The translations under genes and the position numbers were made by a program. A stretch of DNA of 50,800 nucleotides, taken from assembly GCA_050251415.1 (NCBI GenBank), contig JBFWMT010000009.1, forward strand, positions 1-50,800, given 5' to 3'. Each line of letters begins with the position of its first letter. Positions within the stretch are counted from its first letter, which is position 1. This document shows positions 15,256-24,188 of this stretch, piece after piece. The DNA is from UBA8514 sp050251415 (GTDB lineage Bacteria > Bacillota > Clostridia > Lachnospirales > Anaerotignaceae). The notes below the pieces were generated by a model, which was given only the letters and a program-made list of their open reading frames with translations, made no database searches and was not told the origin of the DNA.

Positions 15256-16602
15256 ATGAATTGCAAAAATATTACTTTGGCTGTAACGCTAGTAACAATG
15301 ATGGCATTTACTGGGTGTACAGCAAAAGAAACGACAGGTGAACAGGTAATCAACGCTATATCGGTTGAGGTTGCAACAGCACAAACTGGGGTTGTAGAAA
15401 CAAACTATGTATACTCTGGCAAAACAGCACCAATTGAAACAGCAAATGTGTTCAGCACAATAAGTGGAAAAGTAAAAAAAGTTAATTTTGACATTGGGGA
15501 TAGTGTGAATGAAGGTGACATACTATTCGAAATGGATACTGAGGACTATGAAACAAGCCTTAAAGTACAGCAGGCAAGTTATACTGCGGCAATGGCAAAT
15601 GTTTCGGCTGCACAAACCTCATTAGATTCAGCGAATGGTGCATCAATACAGATGCAAATTGAAAGTGCAAGAGTTGCCATGGAAAATGCAAAGCTGGCAC
15701 GGGATACTGCAAAAACAGACTATGACAACAAATCTGTACTGTTTACACAGGGCTATATATCACAAACAGAAATAGATGATGCTAAAGATGCATATACAAA
15801 ATCAGAAACTGCATACAATCAGTCTGCACAGACTTATGAGCTTACAAAAGGCAAACTTGTAGCAGAAAACACACAGCGGGCGCAGGATGCCTTGAATGTG
15901 GCACAGGCAAGTGCAAATGCAACTGCGGCACAAATGGAGTCTACACAAAAATCCATCAGAGACGCAAAAGTGAAAAGCCCAATAAGTGGAGTGGTTACGG
16001 CAAACAATGTAACAGCGGAAACGATTCTTTCAACTTCAACTGTACCATTTGTAATTTCTGATACTTCAAAAGTGATTGTTGACGTAAGCGTTTCAGAACA
16101 GATTATAAATTCCCTATCCAACGGACAGCTTGTAAATGTTAAAATTGCAGCAGCTGGTTCAGATAAATTAACTGGAAAAATTAAAACGATTAATCCTGCG
16201 GCAAACGCACAAGGTACATATGATGTTGAAATTGAAATTGAAAATGCATCAGGCTCAATAAAAAGCGGCATGTTTGCAGAAGTAAGCTTTAATAAGGAAA
16301 AAGGCTATAACGCTGTTGTTTTGGATAGGGATGCAGTGGTATCTAAAAACAACGAGGATTACGTATTTATTGAAAAAGAAGGTGTAGCTGTAAAAACGAA
16401 TGTTGTTATGGGCATCGATGACGGCGAAACAGTACAGATATTAGAGGGCATTAATTTAGGCGAAAATGTAATTATAAAAGGACAGACCTATCTGAAAGAC
16501 GGTGACAGCGTTCAAGTTGTTGCAGTTGATGGAAACACGGTGGAGTCCACCGAAACTAATGATGGCAACACGGTGGAATCCACCGAAACAAAGGGGGAAT
16601 AA
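15256..16602 (+). CDS. RND efflux periplasmic-adaptor (HlyD/MFP) lipoprotein
   Basis: A 448-residue membrane-fusion protein. The N-terminus ends in a lipobox (AFTGC, Cys21), so it should be lipid-anchored outside the membrane. The biotinyl-lipoyl half-motifs (SGKVKKVNFDIGDSVNEGD and KSPISGVVTANNVT) flank a long alpha-helical hairpin rich in Ala, Gln and Thr (about 90-235), followed by beta-barrel and C-terminal domains. It partners with the RND pump encoded 3 bases downstream. The C-terminus carries two copies of an 11-residue unit (DGNTVESTETN) that look like a recent expansion. In a Gram-positive cell no outer-membrane channel is expected. Confidence 0.9.
   Translation: MNCKNITLAVTLVTMMAFTGCTAKETTGEQVINAISVEVATAQTGVVETNYVYSGKTAPIETANVFSTISGKVKKVNFDIGDSVNEGDILFEMDTEDYETSLKVQQASYTAAMANVSAAQTSLDSANGASIQMQIESARVAMENAKLARDTAKTDYDNKSVLFTQGYISQTEIDDAKDAYTKSETAYNQSAQTYELTKGKLVAENTQRAQDALNVAQASANATAAQMESTQKSIRDAKVKSPISGVVTANNVTAETILSTSTVPFVISDTSKVIVDVSVSEQIINSLSNGQLVNVKIAAAGSDKLTGKIKTINPAANAQGTYDVEIEIENASGSIKSGMFAEVSFNKEKGYNAVVLDRDAVVSKNNEDYVFIEKEGVAVKTNVVMGIDDGETVQILEGINLGENVIIKGQTYLKDGDSVQVVAVDGNTVESTETNDGNTVESTETKGE
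16528..16593 (+). repeat. 33-bp tandem duplication at the adaptor C-terminus
   Basis: Two in-frame 33-bp units (16528-16560 and 16561-16593), nearly identical, each containing the short palindrome CGGTGGA-N-TCCACCG. Copy-number change would alter only the protein tail. Confidence 0.8.
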
Positions 16603-16605
16603 ACC

Positions 16606-19600
16606 ATGTTTTCCAAAGCATCTATTAAACGCCCAGTAACAACAGTGATGGTTATGCTTATTGTTGTTCTTGCAGGCTTAATTGGTTACAATTCACTTAA
16701 TCTGGACCTTATGCCATCCATGGATATTCCAGTGGCAATTGTAAGCACCACCTATGTTGGTGCAGGGCCAGAGGAAATTGAAACACTTATAACGAAACCG
16801 TTGGAGGAAGCGTTGGGTACAGTTTCCAATGTAGATGAGATAACTTCAACATCATCATCAAATTCATCTATGATTATTGTTCAGTTTGAAGATGATACAG
16901 ATGTAGACCTTGCGGCAGTTGATATGCGTGAAAAGGTTGACCTTATTAAAAGTACCTTGCCAGAAGGTGCTGAAGAACCTATGGTGCTAAAGATTGATAT
17001 TAATAGTATGACTGCTATTACAGTTGGTATTAAAAGTGATACACTCAATCTTACAGAGCTGAATACACTTACAGAAGATACACTTTCAAAGAAATTTGAG
17101 AAAATTGAGGGTGTAACCTCTGTTTCAATCACAGGTGGTATTGAAGAAGAAGTTGAAATTGCTGTAAATCCAGAAAAACTTCAGGGCTATGGTGTTACAG
17201 TAGGCCAGCTTTCACAGGCTTTGGCGGCAGAAAACTTAGATTACCCAGCGGGCAAAATTCAGCAAGGCACAGTACGTTTACAGGTTAAATCAGTTGGCCT
17301 TTTTCAAACCGTTGATGAAATAAGAGATTTACCTATAACTACATCAACAGGCGGAATTATTCACATAAGAGATGTGGCAGATGTAAATATTGTTGAAACA
17401 GAACAATCCAGTTATGCAATTATGGATGGCGAGCCTGCACTTATGCTTGTTATCCAAAAGCAGAGTAATGCAAACCTTGTGGAGGTTTCCGATAAGGTGG
17501 TAGCAGAGATAGCAAAGGTTTCCAAGGATTATCCACAGGTATCTTTAAGTATGCTTACAGATACGGCGGATTATATTAAATTATCCGTAAACAATATTAT
17601 TTCAACAGCAGTGCAGGCGGCAGTGCTTGCAGTTATAGTAATTTTTATATTTCTTCGTTCTTCAAAAATGGCACTTATTGTTGGTATTTCAATTCCAACT
17701 TCAATTATTGCAACCTTTGCAGTTATGTGGTTGAACGGAATGACAATGAACATGATTAGTACAGGTGGTATTGCCATTGGTATTGGTATGTTGGTAGATA
17801 ACTCTATTGTTGTGCTGGAAAATATATTTAGCCATGCACGGCAAGGTAAACCTATAAAGGAAGCAGCGGCAGATGGTGCAAGTGAGGTAGCAATGGCAGT
17901 TACAGCCTCAACACTTACAACCGTTGGCGTTTTTGTACCGCTTATGTTTGTTTCAGGCACTACAGGCGATATTTTTAAGGACTTATCCCTTACTATTTGT
18001 TTTGCATTAACAGCGTCGTTGGTTGTATCCCTTACATTTGTGCCTATGGCGTGTAGTAAGCTATTAAAACCAGAGCAATTTATGGTTAATGAAGATAATG
18101 CTCAAGCAAAGAAGAAAAGACACTTCACAAAGCTTTTGGATGCATGGGGCAGAGCCCTTGAGAAGCTTGATTCGGGCTACAGAAAGGTGCTTTTATGGTG
18201 TCTTGTTAACAAAAAGAAAGTCGTTGCTCTTGTGTTAGCCATATTTATTGGTACTTTGGCCCTTGTGCCAATTATGGGTATGGACTTTATGCCTACAATG
18301 GATGAGGGTGTTATATCTGCAAGCATTGAATTGCCTGACGGTACAATGCTTGAGGAAACCCAAAGAGTTGTTGACGAGGTACTTACACAAATTGAAAGCA
18401 TGGATGGTGTAGAGCTGTATTACGCAACTATTGGCGGTGGAGGTATGTCTTTTACTGCTAGTGGTACTAACACGGCTACAATAACAGTGAACCTTGTAAA
18501 TAAAAAGGAAAGAGATTTATCTGCCGAGGATATAGCTAAAGACCTTGAAGATGAATTAAAATTAATCCCAGGGTGTGAAATAACAGTAAGTGCCAGCAGT
18601 TCTGCCATGGGCTCTTACGGCGGAAGTGGGGTAACACTGCAAATTAGCGGGGATGAAAGCGCTGAATTAAGAGAAATTTCTAACAATATAGAGAACATGA
18701 TTAAGGATATTGATGGAATAACAGAAATTTCTAACTCTGCGGGGGATACCTTGCCAGAAACAAAAATTACTATTAACAGAGAAAAAGCATCCGGCTATGG
18801 CATAACTTCAACACAAATTTACAGTGCAGTAAACAATGCCATAAATGGTGCTGTTGCTACTCAGTTTAAAATAGACGGAAGTGAAATTGATGTAAGAATT
18901 AAGCAAAAGGACGAAAGTGTTAAATACATGAACGACCTTGAAAACCTAACAGTAACCACTTCTTCAGGTATTGTTGTACCTATAACTGAGGTTGCGGATA
19001 TAACAAGGGATGAATCTTCTGTTTCTGTTACAAGAACAAATCACCACAAATATACAGAACTAACAGCCACAGTTTATGGCAGAGACATGAATTCTGTACA
19101 AAAAGACATACAGGCAAAGCTTAATAATTTCGTTATGCCAGACGGATATTCATACGAGTTTACTGGAACAACGGAAGAAATGAATGAATCCTTCATGCAG
19201 CTTGGAATTGTGCTTATTGTGGCAATACTTTTGGTTTACATGATTATGGCTAGCCAATTTGAGTCTTTCATTTATCCGTTTATTGTAATGTTTTCTATGC
19301 CTATTGCTATTACGGGCGGAATTCTTGGCTTGTTTGTAACAGGTAAATCAATTACAATTACAGCTTTTATGGGCTTTATTATGTTGGTTGGTATGGTTGT
19401 AAATAATGCAATTGTTCTTATTGATGCGGCTAACCAAAATGTGGAAAAGGGTATGAGTGCATATGAAGCTATTTGTGCTGCAGGCCCAGATCGTTTAAGA
19501 CCTATATTAATGACAACCCTTACAACCGTACTTGGCATGATTCCTTTGGGGCTTGCGTTAACAGAGGGTATGGAGATGCAGCAGCCTATGGCTATTGCTA

Positions 19601-19734
19601 TTATATTTGGTCTTACAATCGGAACACTTGTAACCCTTATATTTATACCTGTACTTTACATGCTGGTGGATAAATTAAGATTTAGAAATATCAAGAAAAA
19701 ACTAAGCAAAAAAGAAAAAGCTTTAAATAACTGA
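16606..19734 (+). CDS. RND-family efflux pump (AcrB/HAE-1-like permease)
   Basis: A 1042-residue protein of normal RND length with the twelve-segment plan: one N-terminal membrane helix (KRPVTTVMVMLIVVLAG), a large extracytoplasmic loop, five more helices, and the same plan repeated. The proton-relay region in TM4 reads GIGMLVDNSIVVLEN: the first Asp (residue 398) is kept and the second is Asn, and the TM10 Lys is replaced by Asn in GMVVNNAIVLIDAAN, a variant common in Gram-positive RND pumps. It exports drugs or amphiphiles with the adaptor encoded just upstream, driven by the ion gradient. No terminator is obvious downstream. Confidence 0.93.
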   Translation: MFSKASIKRPVTTVMVMLIVVLAGLIGYNSLNLDLMPSMDIPVAIVSTTYVGAGPEEIETLITKPLEEALGTVSNVDEITSTSSSNSSMIIVQFEDDTDVDLAAVDMREKVDLIKSTLPEGAEEPMVLKIDINSMTAITVGIKSDTLNLTELNTLTEDTLSKKFEKIEGVTSVSITGGIEEEVEIAVNPEKLQGYGVTVGQLSQALAAENLDYPAGKIQQGTVRLQVKSVGLFQTVDEIRDLPITTSTGGIIHIRDVADVNIVETEQSSYAIMDGEPALMLVIQKQSNANLVEVSDKVVAEIAKVSKDYPQVSLSMLTDTADYIKLSVNNIISTAVQAAVLAVIVIFIFLRSSKMALIVGISIPTSIIATFAVMWLNGMTMNMISTGGIAIGIGMLVDNSIVVLENIFSHARQGKPIKEAAADGASEVAMAVTASTLTTVGVFVPLMFVSGTTGDIFKDLSLTICFALTASLVVSLTFVPMACSKLLKPEQFMVNEDNAQAKKKRHFTKLLDAWGRALEKLDSGYRKVLLWCLVNKKKVVALVLAIFIGTLALVPIMGMDFMPTMDEGVISASIELPDGTMLEETQRVVDEVLTQIESMDGVELYYATIGGGGMSFTASGTNTATITVNLVNKKERDLSAEDIAKDLEDELKLIPGCEITVSASSSAMGSYGGSGVTLQISGDESAELREISNNIENMIKDIDGITEISNSAGDTLPETKITINREKASGYGITSTQIYSAVNNAINGAVATQFKIDGSEIDVRIKQKDESVKYMNDLENLTVTTSSGIVVPITEVADITRDESSVSVTRTNHHKYTELTATVYGRDMNSVQKDIQAKLNNFVMPDGYSYEFTGTTEEMNESFMQLGIVLIVAILLVYMIMASQFESFIYPFIVMFSMPIAITGGILGLFVTGKSITITAFMGFIMLVGMVVNNAIVLIDAANQNVEKGMSAYEAICAAGPDRLRPILMTTLTTVLGMIPLGLALTEGMEMQQPMAIAIIFGLTIGTLVTLIFIPVLYMLVDKLRFRNIKKKLSKKEKALNN

Positions 19735-19901
19735 TTTTTAGGTTAAAAGGAATGAGAATATAAGATATAACTAAAAAATACACTATGTATTTGTTATGTT
19801 TCAACAAAGTATATAAAAACTTTTGTGTAATTTGTTAATAATATTCTATAATTAGGATACTTAAGGGGCTATAATTTTATATTTTTTGGAGACCCTTTTT
19901 A

Positions 19902-19930
19902 TTGACAATTACCTAAAGCCTTAGTATAAT
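19902..19930 (+). promoter_or_regulatory. glnA promoter
   Basis: Perfect TTGACA, a 17-base spacer and perfect TATAAT. It gives a leader of about 110 bases that contains the terminator at 19950 before glnA. Confidence 0.88.
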
Positions 19931-19949
19931 CGATTTATAAATTTTGAAC

Positions 19950-19990
19950 GAGGGCGTCCACTATATGAAGTTGGCGTCCTCTATTTTTTT
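19950..19990 (+). terminator. leader terminator/attenuator upstream of glnA
   Basis: A 13-position stem (19950-19962 with 19969-19981), with one mismatch and two wobble pairs and the hexaloop ATATGA, is followed by TATTTTTTT. It lies between the promoter and glnA, so glnA expression requires read-through. A GTCCAC in the 5' arm can also pair with GTGGAC at 20004-20009. The 313-base gap 19735-20047 holds this and the promoter; its first ~120 bases show nothing clear. Confidence 0.75.
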
Positions 19991-20047
19991 ATAGAGAACG
20001 CAGGTGGACAAATACCTGATGTGAAAAATCTAAAGGGGGATTTTGCG

Positions 20048-21382
20048 ATGGGATATACAAGAGATGACATTATTGACCTTGTGGTTGAAAACGACGTAAA
20101 GTTTATAAGGCTTCAATTTACAGATATATTGGGTGTTTTTAAAAACGTGGCTATTACTGTTAGTCAGCTGGAAAAAGCACTTAACAATCAATGTATGCTA
20201 GATGGTTCATCAATAGAGGGCTTTGTTAGAATTGAAGAGTCCGATATGTATTTAAAGCCTGACCTTGATACCTTTGTTGTATTCCCTTGGAGACCACAGC
20301 ATGGTAAGGTGGCAAGGTTTATCTGCGATATTTATACGCCAGACGGAAAGCCATTTGAAGGCTCACCACGATATGTATTGCAAAAAACATTGAGGCGAGC
20401 AGAGGCTATGGGTTATAAATTTAATGTTGGCCCTGAATGTGAGTTTTTCCTTTTTCAAACAGATGATGCAGGTAAGCCTACCTTAATACCACACGACAAC
20501 GGATCCTACTTTGACCTTGGACCTGTGGATATGGGCGAAAATACAAGACGTGAAATTTGCCTTACCCTTGAGGATATGGGTTTTGAAATAGAAACCAGTC
20601 ATCATGAAAATGCACCTGGTCAGCACGAAGTGGATTTTAGATATGAGGAGGCATTAAGAGCCGCCGACAATATTATGACACTTAAGCTTGTGGTTAAAAC
20701 AGTGGCACAACGTAACGGACTTTTTGCATCCTTTATGCCAAAGCCGTTAAACGGTGTTAATGGCTCTGGAATGCACGCAAACCTGTCTTTATCCAAGGAT
20801 GGTAAAAATTCCTTTTATGATGAGAATGACAAAAATGGATATGGTTTAAGCCTTGAGGCATACCAATTTATGGCAGGAGTGCTTGCCCATATGAAGGGAA
20901 TGTCGGTAATAACAAATCCAATTGTAAATTCTTATAAACGAATTATTTCGGGGTTTGAAGCACCTGTGTATTTAGCATGGAGTGCCGCAAACAGAAGTCC
21001 GCTGATAAGAATACCAACCAGCCGACCAGAATCTACCAGAATTGAACTTAGGTGCCCTGATACAGCGTGCAATCCATACCTTGAATTTGCGGCGATACTT
21101 GCCGCAGGCCTTGATGGCATAGAAAGAGGCATGACACCACCACCTGCGGTTGAAGGAAATATATACGAAATGAGCGATGAGCAGAGAAAATCCCTTGGCA
21201 TCGAAAGACTTCCTAAAGATTTAGGTGAGGCAATAAACGAGTTTGAAAAGGATGAGCTTATTAAAGAAACCCTTGGAGAGCATGTTTGTGACAAATATCT
21301 TAAAGCAAAAAAACATGAATGGGAAGAGTATAGGTCAACAGTTACCGACTGGGAGCTGAACAGATATCGTAACATTTACTAA
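20048..21382 (+). CDS. glnA: glutamine synthetase type I
   Basis: 444 residues from ATG 20048, which has AAAGGGGG 8 bases upstream; the alternative GTG 20021 lacks a ribosome-binding site. This is the short GSI-alpha form of Gram-positive bacteria. Visible motifs are LDGSSIEGFVRIEESDM, GPECEFFLF, HHENAPGQHEVDF, NGSGMHANLSL, SYKRIISGFEAP and RIPTSRPESTRIELR, all metal, ATP or glutamate-binding segments. It makes glutamine from glutamate, ammonium and ATP. The ANTAR gene follows after 37 bases in the same transcript. A leader terminator provides control by attenuation. No adenylylation loop insert is present, consistent with feedback rather than covalent regulation. Confidence 0.96.
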   Translation: MGYTRDDIIDLVVENDVKFIRLQFTDILGVFKNVAITVSQLEKALNNQCMLDGSSIEGFVRIEESDMYLKPDLDTFVVFPWRPQHGKVARFICDIYTPDGKPFEGSPRYVLQKTLRRAEAMGYKFNVGPECEFFLFQTDDAGKPTLIPHDNGSYFDLGPVDMGENTRREICLTLEDMGFEIETSHHENAPGQHEVDFRYEEALRAADNIMTLKLVVKTVAQRNGLFASFMPKPLNGVNGSGMHANLSLSKDGKNSFYDENDKNGYGLSLEAYQFMAGVLAHMKGMSVITNPIVNSYKRIISGFEAPVYLAWSAANRSPLIRIPTSRPESTRIELRCPDTACNPYLEFAAILAAGLDGIERGMTPPPAVEGNIYEMSDEQRKSLGIERLPKDLGEAINEFEKDELIKETLGEHVCDKYLKAKKHEWEEYRSTVTDWELNRYRNIY

Positions 21383-21419
21383 TGTCACAGCTTACAATTA
21401 GAACCTGGAGTTGATATGG

Positions 21420-21989
21420 ATGCATAACGTAATTATCGGCTTTTCGGAGAGAAGTAAGGGTGAAGTAATTAAAGACATTGTTGTTAAAAATGGATTTATT
21501 GATACTGACCTTTGCACATCTGGCGAAGAGGTGCTGAGAATTGCCAACCAATATGCCGGCGGAATTGTAATTTGTGGATATAAAGTGGGAAGCATGATAA
21601 ACACAGAGGTATATGAGCTGTTACCTGACGATTTCGGTATGTTGGTGTTGTTGTCAAGAAATCAGGCTGAATTAATGGATAATCAGGATATTTTTAGCTT
21701 GGTATTGCCAATTAACAAGGTGGATTTAATAAGAACTGTTAACATGATTCTTGAAATAGGCAGAAAAAACTCGGGAGGCAGCAAGGCAAGTAAGCTTAAA
21801 GAAAAAGCCGCTGCCCAAAAAGTATTACGCACCGAGGACGATAAGGTTGTTATTGAAAAAGCTAAGTTACTGCTTATGAATAAGTTCAAAATTACCGAGG
21901 ATGCTGCTCACAGGTTTATACAAAAAAATAGCATGAACAAGGGCATGAAAATGGTTGACACAGCTAAAATAATATTAAGAGATGATTGA
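21420..21989 (+). CDS. ANTAR-domain antiterminator with pseudo-receiver domain
   Basis: 189 residues from ATG 21420 (CTGGAG 9 bases upstream). Residues 1-120 have the alternating strand/helix pattern of a response-regulator receiver, but the usual phospho-acceptor Asp is absent: the strand reads GGIVICGYKVGS. Residues ~125-185 are an ANTAR domain (VVIEKAKLLLMNKFKITEDA, then AHRFIQKNSM and a final helix), which binds paired hexaloop hairpins in nascent RNA and prevents terminator formation. Its place after glnA, and leader terminators ahead of glnA, amt and gltB, suggest it controls this nitrogen regulon. What signal it senses without phosphorylation is unclear; protein partner or ligand control is possible. 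Confidence 0.85.
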   Translation: MHNVIIGFSERSKGEVIKDIVVKNGFIDTDLCTSGEEVLRIANQYAGGIVICGYKVGSMINTEVYELLPDDFGMLVLLSRNQAELMDNQDIFSLVLPINKVDLIRTVNMILEIGRKNSGGSKASKLKEKAAAQKVLRTEDDKVVIEKAKLLLMNKFKITEDAAHRFIQKNSMNKGMKMVDTAKIILRDD

Positions 21990-21999
21990 TATGTCAATG

Positions 22000-22057
22000 T
22001 GGGCATACCTGTGGATAACGGGTGTGCCCATTATAGTATGTAAAAATACCTTTTTTT
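22000..22057 (+). terminator. hairpin and T-run after the ANTAR gene
   Basis: TGGGCATACC pairs with GGTGTGCCCA over ten positions but is not followed by T. A smaller GTAT/ATAC hairpin 7 bases later leads into TTTTTTT. Termination may be partial, allowing read-through into glnB. Confidence 0.5.
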
Positions 22058-22127
22058 AATACTTAAAAAGAGTTAAAATATAAGCAACTATTTATTTTTT
22101 AAATATATTAGGAAAGGAATGAAGAAT

Positions 22128-22466
22128 ATGAAAAAATTAGAAATAATTATCAAAAGCGAAAAGCTTGAGGAACTTAAAACAGCACTTAATGAGCTTGGGG
22201 TAACAGGTATGATGCTTACAAACATAATGGGTTTTGGTAATCAAAGGGGGTACACTCAAATTTACAGAGGTGCCAAGTACACTGTTAACCTTTTGCCTAA
22301 AGTTAAAGTAGAAACTGTTGTATGTGACGAGATTTACGAGCAGGTGTTAACTAAGATACAAGAAACCGTTACAACAGGCAATATTGGTGATGGCAAAATT
22401 TTTGTTTACCAAGTGACAGAAGCTGTTCGTATAAGAACAGGCGAAAGAGGAGAAGACGCAATTTAA
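22128..22466 (+). CDS. glnB: PII nitrogen regulatory protein (GlnB/GlnK)
   Basis: 112 residues from ATG 22128, the canonical PII length; the upstream in-frame ATG 22119 touches its Shine-Dalgarno and is unlikely. The T-loop (GFGNQRGYTQIYRGAKYTVN) contains Tyr51, the uridylylation site in proteobacterial PII, and the B/C loops TTGNIGDGKIFV and RIRTGERG bind ATP/ADP. PII reports 2-oxoglutarate and energy state and docks onto the Amt channel to block ammonium entry. It is encoded just ahead of amt, separated by a leader terminator, so it is the GlnK-type partner of that transporter. Confidence 0.95.
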   Translation: MKKLEIIIKSEKLEELKTALNELGVTGMMLTNIMGFGNQRGYTQIYRGAKYTVNLLPKVKVETVVCDEIYEQVLTKIQETVTTGNIGDGKIFVYQVTEAVRIRTGERGEDAI

Positions 22467-22499
22467 GGTATTATTTTAAATGAATAGTTTAGAAAATCG

Positions 22500-22521
22500 T
22501 TATTATCAATGGGGATGATTA
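22500..22521 (+). promoter_or_regulatory. candidate ANTAR-target hairpin in the amt leader
   Basis: TTATTATC and GATGATTA form a stem (7 of 8 positions pair, one G-U) closed on the hexaloop AATGGG, with A at loop position 1 and G at position 4 as in known ANTAR target RNAs. Its loop and 3' arm overlap the 5' arm of the terminator at 22512, so the two folds exclude each other. A first partner hairpin is not clear. Confidence 0.55.
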
Positions 22522-22555
22522 CTTTGGAAAAAACCAAAGAATTCATCCCTTTTTT
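22512..22555 (+). terminator. leader terminator upstream of amt
   Basis: GGGATGA and CTTTGG pair with CCAAAG and TCATCCC around an A6 loop, with a 3-by-3 internal loop, followed by six T. It sits between glnB and amt and can uncouple amt from the upstream transcript. Confidence 0.85.
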
Positions 22556-22577
22556 ATTTTATTAGGGGGTTATTATT

Positions 22578-23837
22578 ATGGATATTGCGGAATTAACGAG
22601 GACGTTGAATGTAACTTGGGTATTAATAGCGGGAGCATTGGTTTTTTTCATGCAGGCAGGCTTTGCTATGGTAGAAACAGGCTTTACAAGAAGTAAGAAT
22701 GCAGGCAACATTATTATGAAAAATTTGATGGACTTTGCAATTGGTTCAGTTATTTTCTTTATAATAGGTTTTGGTTTGATGTTTGGTGAAAGTGCAGGCG
22801 GATTTGTTGGCACAACAGGATTTTTTAATCCTGCAAGCCTAAATCTTAGCGCTTTTGAATCGCTTACACCTGGAACATTCATTTTTTTCCAGACAGTGTT
22901 CTGTGCTACAGCGGCTACAATAGTTTCAGGTGCTATGGCAGAACGTACTAAATTTATTTCATATTGTGTGTACAGCTTTATTATCAGTTTGGTTATTTAC
23001 CCTATTGTTGGTCACTGGGCATGGGGCGGCGGCTGGCTTTCACAGCTTGGTTTTGTAGATTTTGCAGGCTCTACAGTTGTACATAGTGTTGGCGGTTGGG
23101 CAGCACTTGTTGGTGCAGCTATTATTGGGCCACGTATTGGTAAGTATGGAAAAAATGGCGAGGTTAATGCAATCCCAGGGCATAACATTCCTATTGGTGC
23201 CCTTGGCGTATTCATTCTTTGGTTTGGTTGGTTTGGTTTTAATCCAGGTTCAACCCTTGGTGCAAGCCTTGAAATTGGTCATGTTGCAATGACAACAAAC
23301 CTTGCAGCAGCAGCAGCTACCATAGTTGTTATGGTTACAACTTGGGTAACTATGGGCAAGCCAGATGTTTCTATGACATTGAATGGTTCACTTGCAGGGC
23401 TTGTAGCCATTACAGCTGGTTGCCAGGTAGTAACGATGTGGGGCAGTATTGTAATTGGTGTTATTGCAGGTTTTGCAGTAGTATTTTTTGTAGGATTTTT
23501 TGATAGATGCAGAATTGATGACCCTGTTGGTGCCACAAGCGTTCACCTTGCATGTGGAGTAATAGGAACACTGCTTGTAGGTTTATTTGCTAATTATGCA
23601 CCTGGTACAGATGGCGCCATTACAGGTTTGTTATACGGCGGTGGATTACATCTTTTAGGTGTACAGACAATTGGTGTTGTTGCAGTTGGCGCATGGACAG
23701 CAGGCATGGCATTTATTATGTTTACTGCCATTAAGAAAACAATTGGTCTTAGAGTAGATGCCGAAGAAGAAATCAGAGGTTTGGATGTTTGCGAACATAA
23801 TGGTCCAGCTTACGGCGATTTTATGACTAAGTTCTAA
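22578..23837 (+). CDS. amt: ammonium transporter (Amt family)
   Basis: A 419-residue, eleven-helix channel protein. The N-terminus carries the Amt signature (FFMQAGFAMVETGFTRSKNA). The twin pore histidines are His169 (VVHSVGGWAALVGA) and His323 (GATSVHLACG). The segment GAIGVFILWFGWF-like (here GALGVFILWFGWFGFNPGS) is also typical. It imports ammonium and is gated by the PII protein encoded upstream. AGGGGG lies before ATG. A highly structured 207-bp repeat follows 44 bases after the stop and probably forms the transcript end. Confidence 0.95.
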   Translation: MDIAELTRTLNVTWVLIAGALVFFMQAGFAMVETGFTRSKNAGNIIMKNLMDFAIGSVIFFIIGFGLMFGESAGGFVGTTGFFNPASLNLSAFESLTPGTFIFFQTVFCATAATIVSGAMAERTKFISYCVYSFIISLVIYPIVGHWAWGGGWLSQLGFVDFAGSTVVHSVGGWAALVGAAIIGPRIGKYGKNGEVNAIPGHNIPIGALGVFILWFGWFGFNPGSTLGASLEIGHVAMTTNLAAAAATIVVMVTTWVTMGKPDVSMTLNGSLAGLVAITAGCQVVTMWGSIVIGVIAGFAVVFFVGFFDRCRIDDPVGATSVHLACGVIGTLLVGLFANYAPGTDGAITGLLYGGGLHLLGVQTIGVVAVGAWTAGMAFIMFTAIKKTIGLRVDAEEEIRGLDVCEHNGPAYGDFMTKF

Positions 23838-23881
23838 AAATTGGAAATTTAGGGCAGATAGGGGCTTGAAGGCGAAGTAAA

Positions 23882-24088
23882 ACCTTGAGGGCTTTGCCCT
23901 CAAACACCCACAAGGGTTTCCTGTCAGCACTTTGCAAAGCAAAGCTGTCCTACGGACGGATGGCATATCTTTGCCATTGCCACATTGACCCATCTAAAAC
24001 CGCATGGATATGCGGTTTTAATAAAAATTTTTGGTCTTGCTTTTTTCAAAAAGCAAGTGGGTTTGGGCAATGCCCAAGGTTTGTCGTC
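23882..24088 (+). repeat. structured intergenic repeat, copy A
   Basis: About 207 bp, with a second copy in inverted orientation at 30391-30597, roughly 85% identical by eye. It contains successive palindromes: GAGGGCTTTGCCCTC, CTTTGCAAAGCAAAG, AAAACCGCAT/ATGCGGTTTT, CTTGCTTTTTTC/AAAAAGCAAG and TTGGGCAATGCCCAA. It has no convincing coding capacity: the short frames crossing it are not conserved between the copies. The gap 23838-24325 holds this repeat and the gltB leader. Confidence 0.85.
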
Positions 24089-24153
24089 ATTGTGAACGCA
24101 CCAATAGGTGCTGATCATAAGAAAAATTTATATTGGATATAAAATATATCCTA

Positions 24154-24182
24154 TTGATTTATGAGTAATAAAGTATTATAAT
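24154..24182 (+). promoter_or_regulatory. gltB promoter
   Basis: TTGATT, a 17-base spacer and perfect TATAAT. Transcription should start near 24189, immediately at the base of the candidate ANTAR hairpin. Confidence 0.78.
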
Positions 24183-24188
24183 GTGCAC

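Noticed and set aside
19937..19990. glnA leader as a standard two-hairpin ANTAR target
   Set aside because: AGGGCG (19951-19956) has A1 and G4, but the bases around it do not pair into a stem, and the terminator loop is ATATGA without G4. Only a plain attenuator is supported.
23885..24142. An open frame of 85 codons across the structured repeat downstream of amt
   Set aside because: It runs through palindromes, has no ribosome-binding site, and the inverted copy at 30391-30597 does not keep it.
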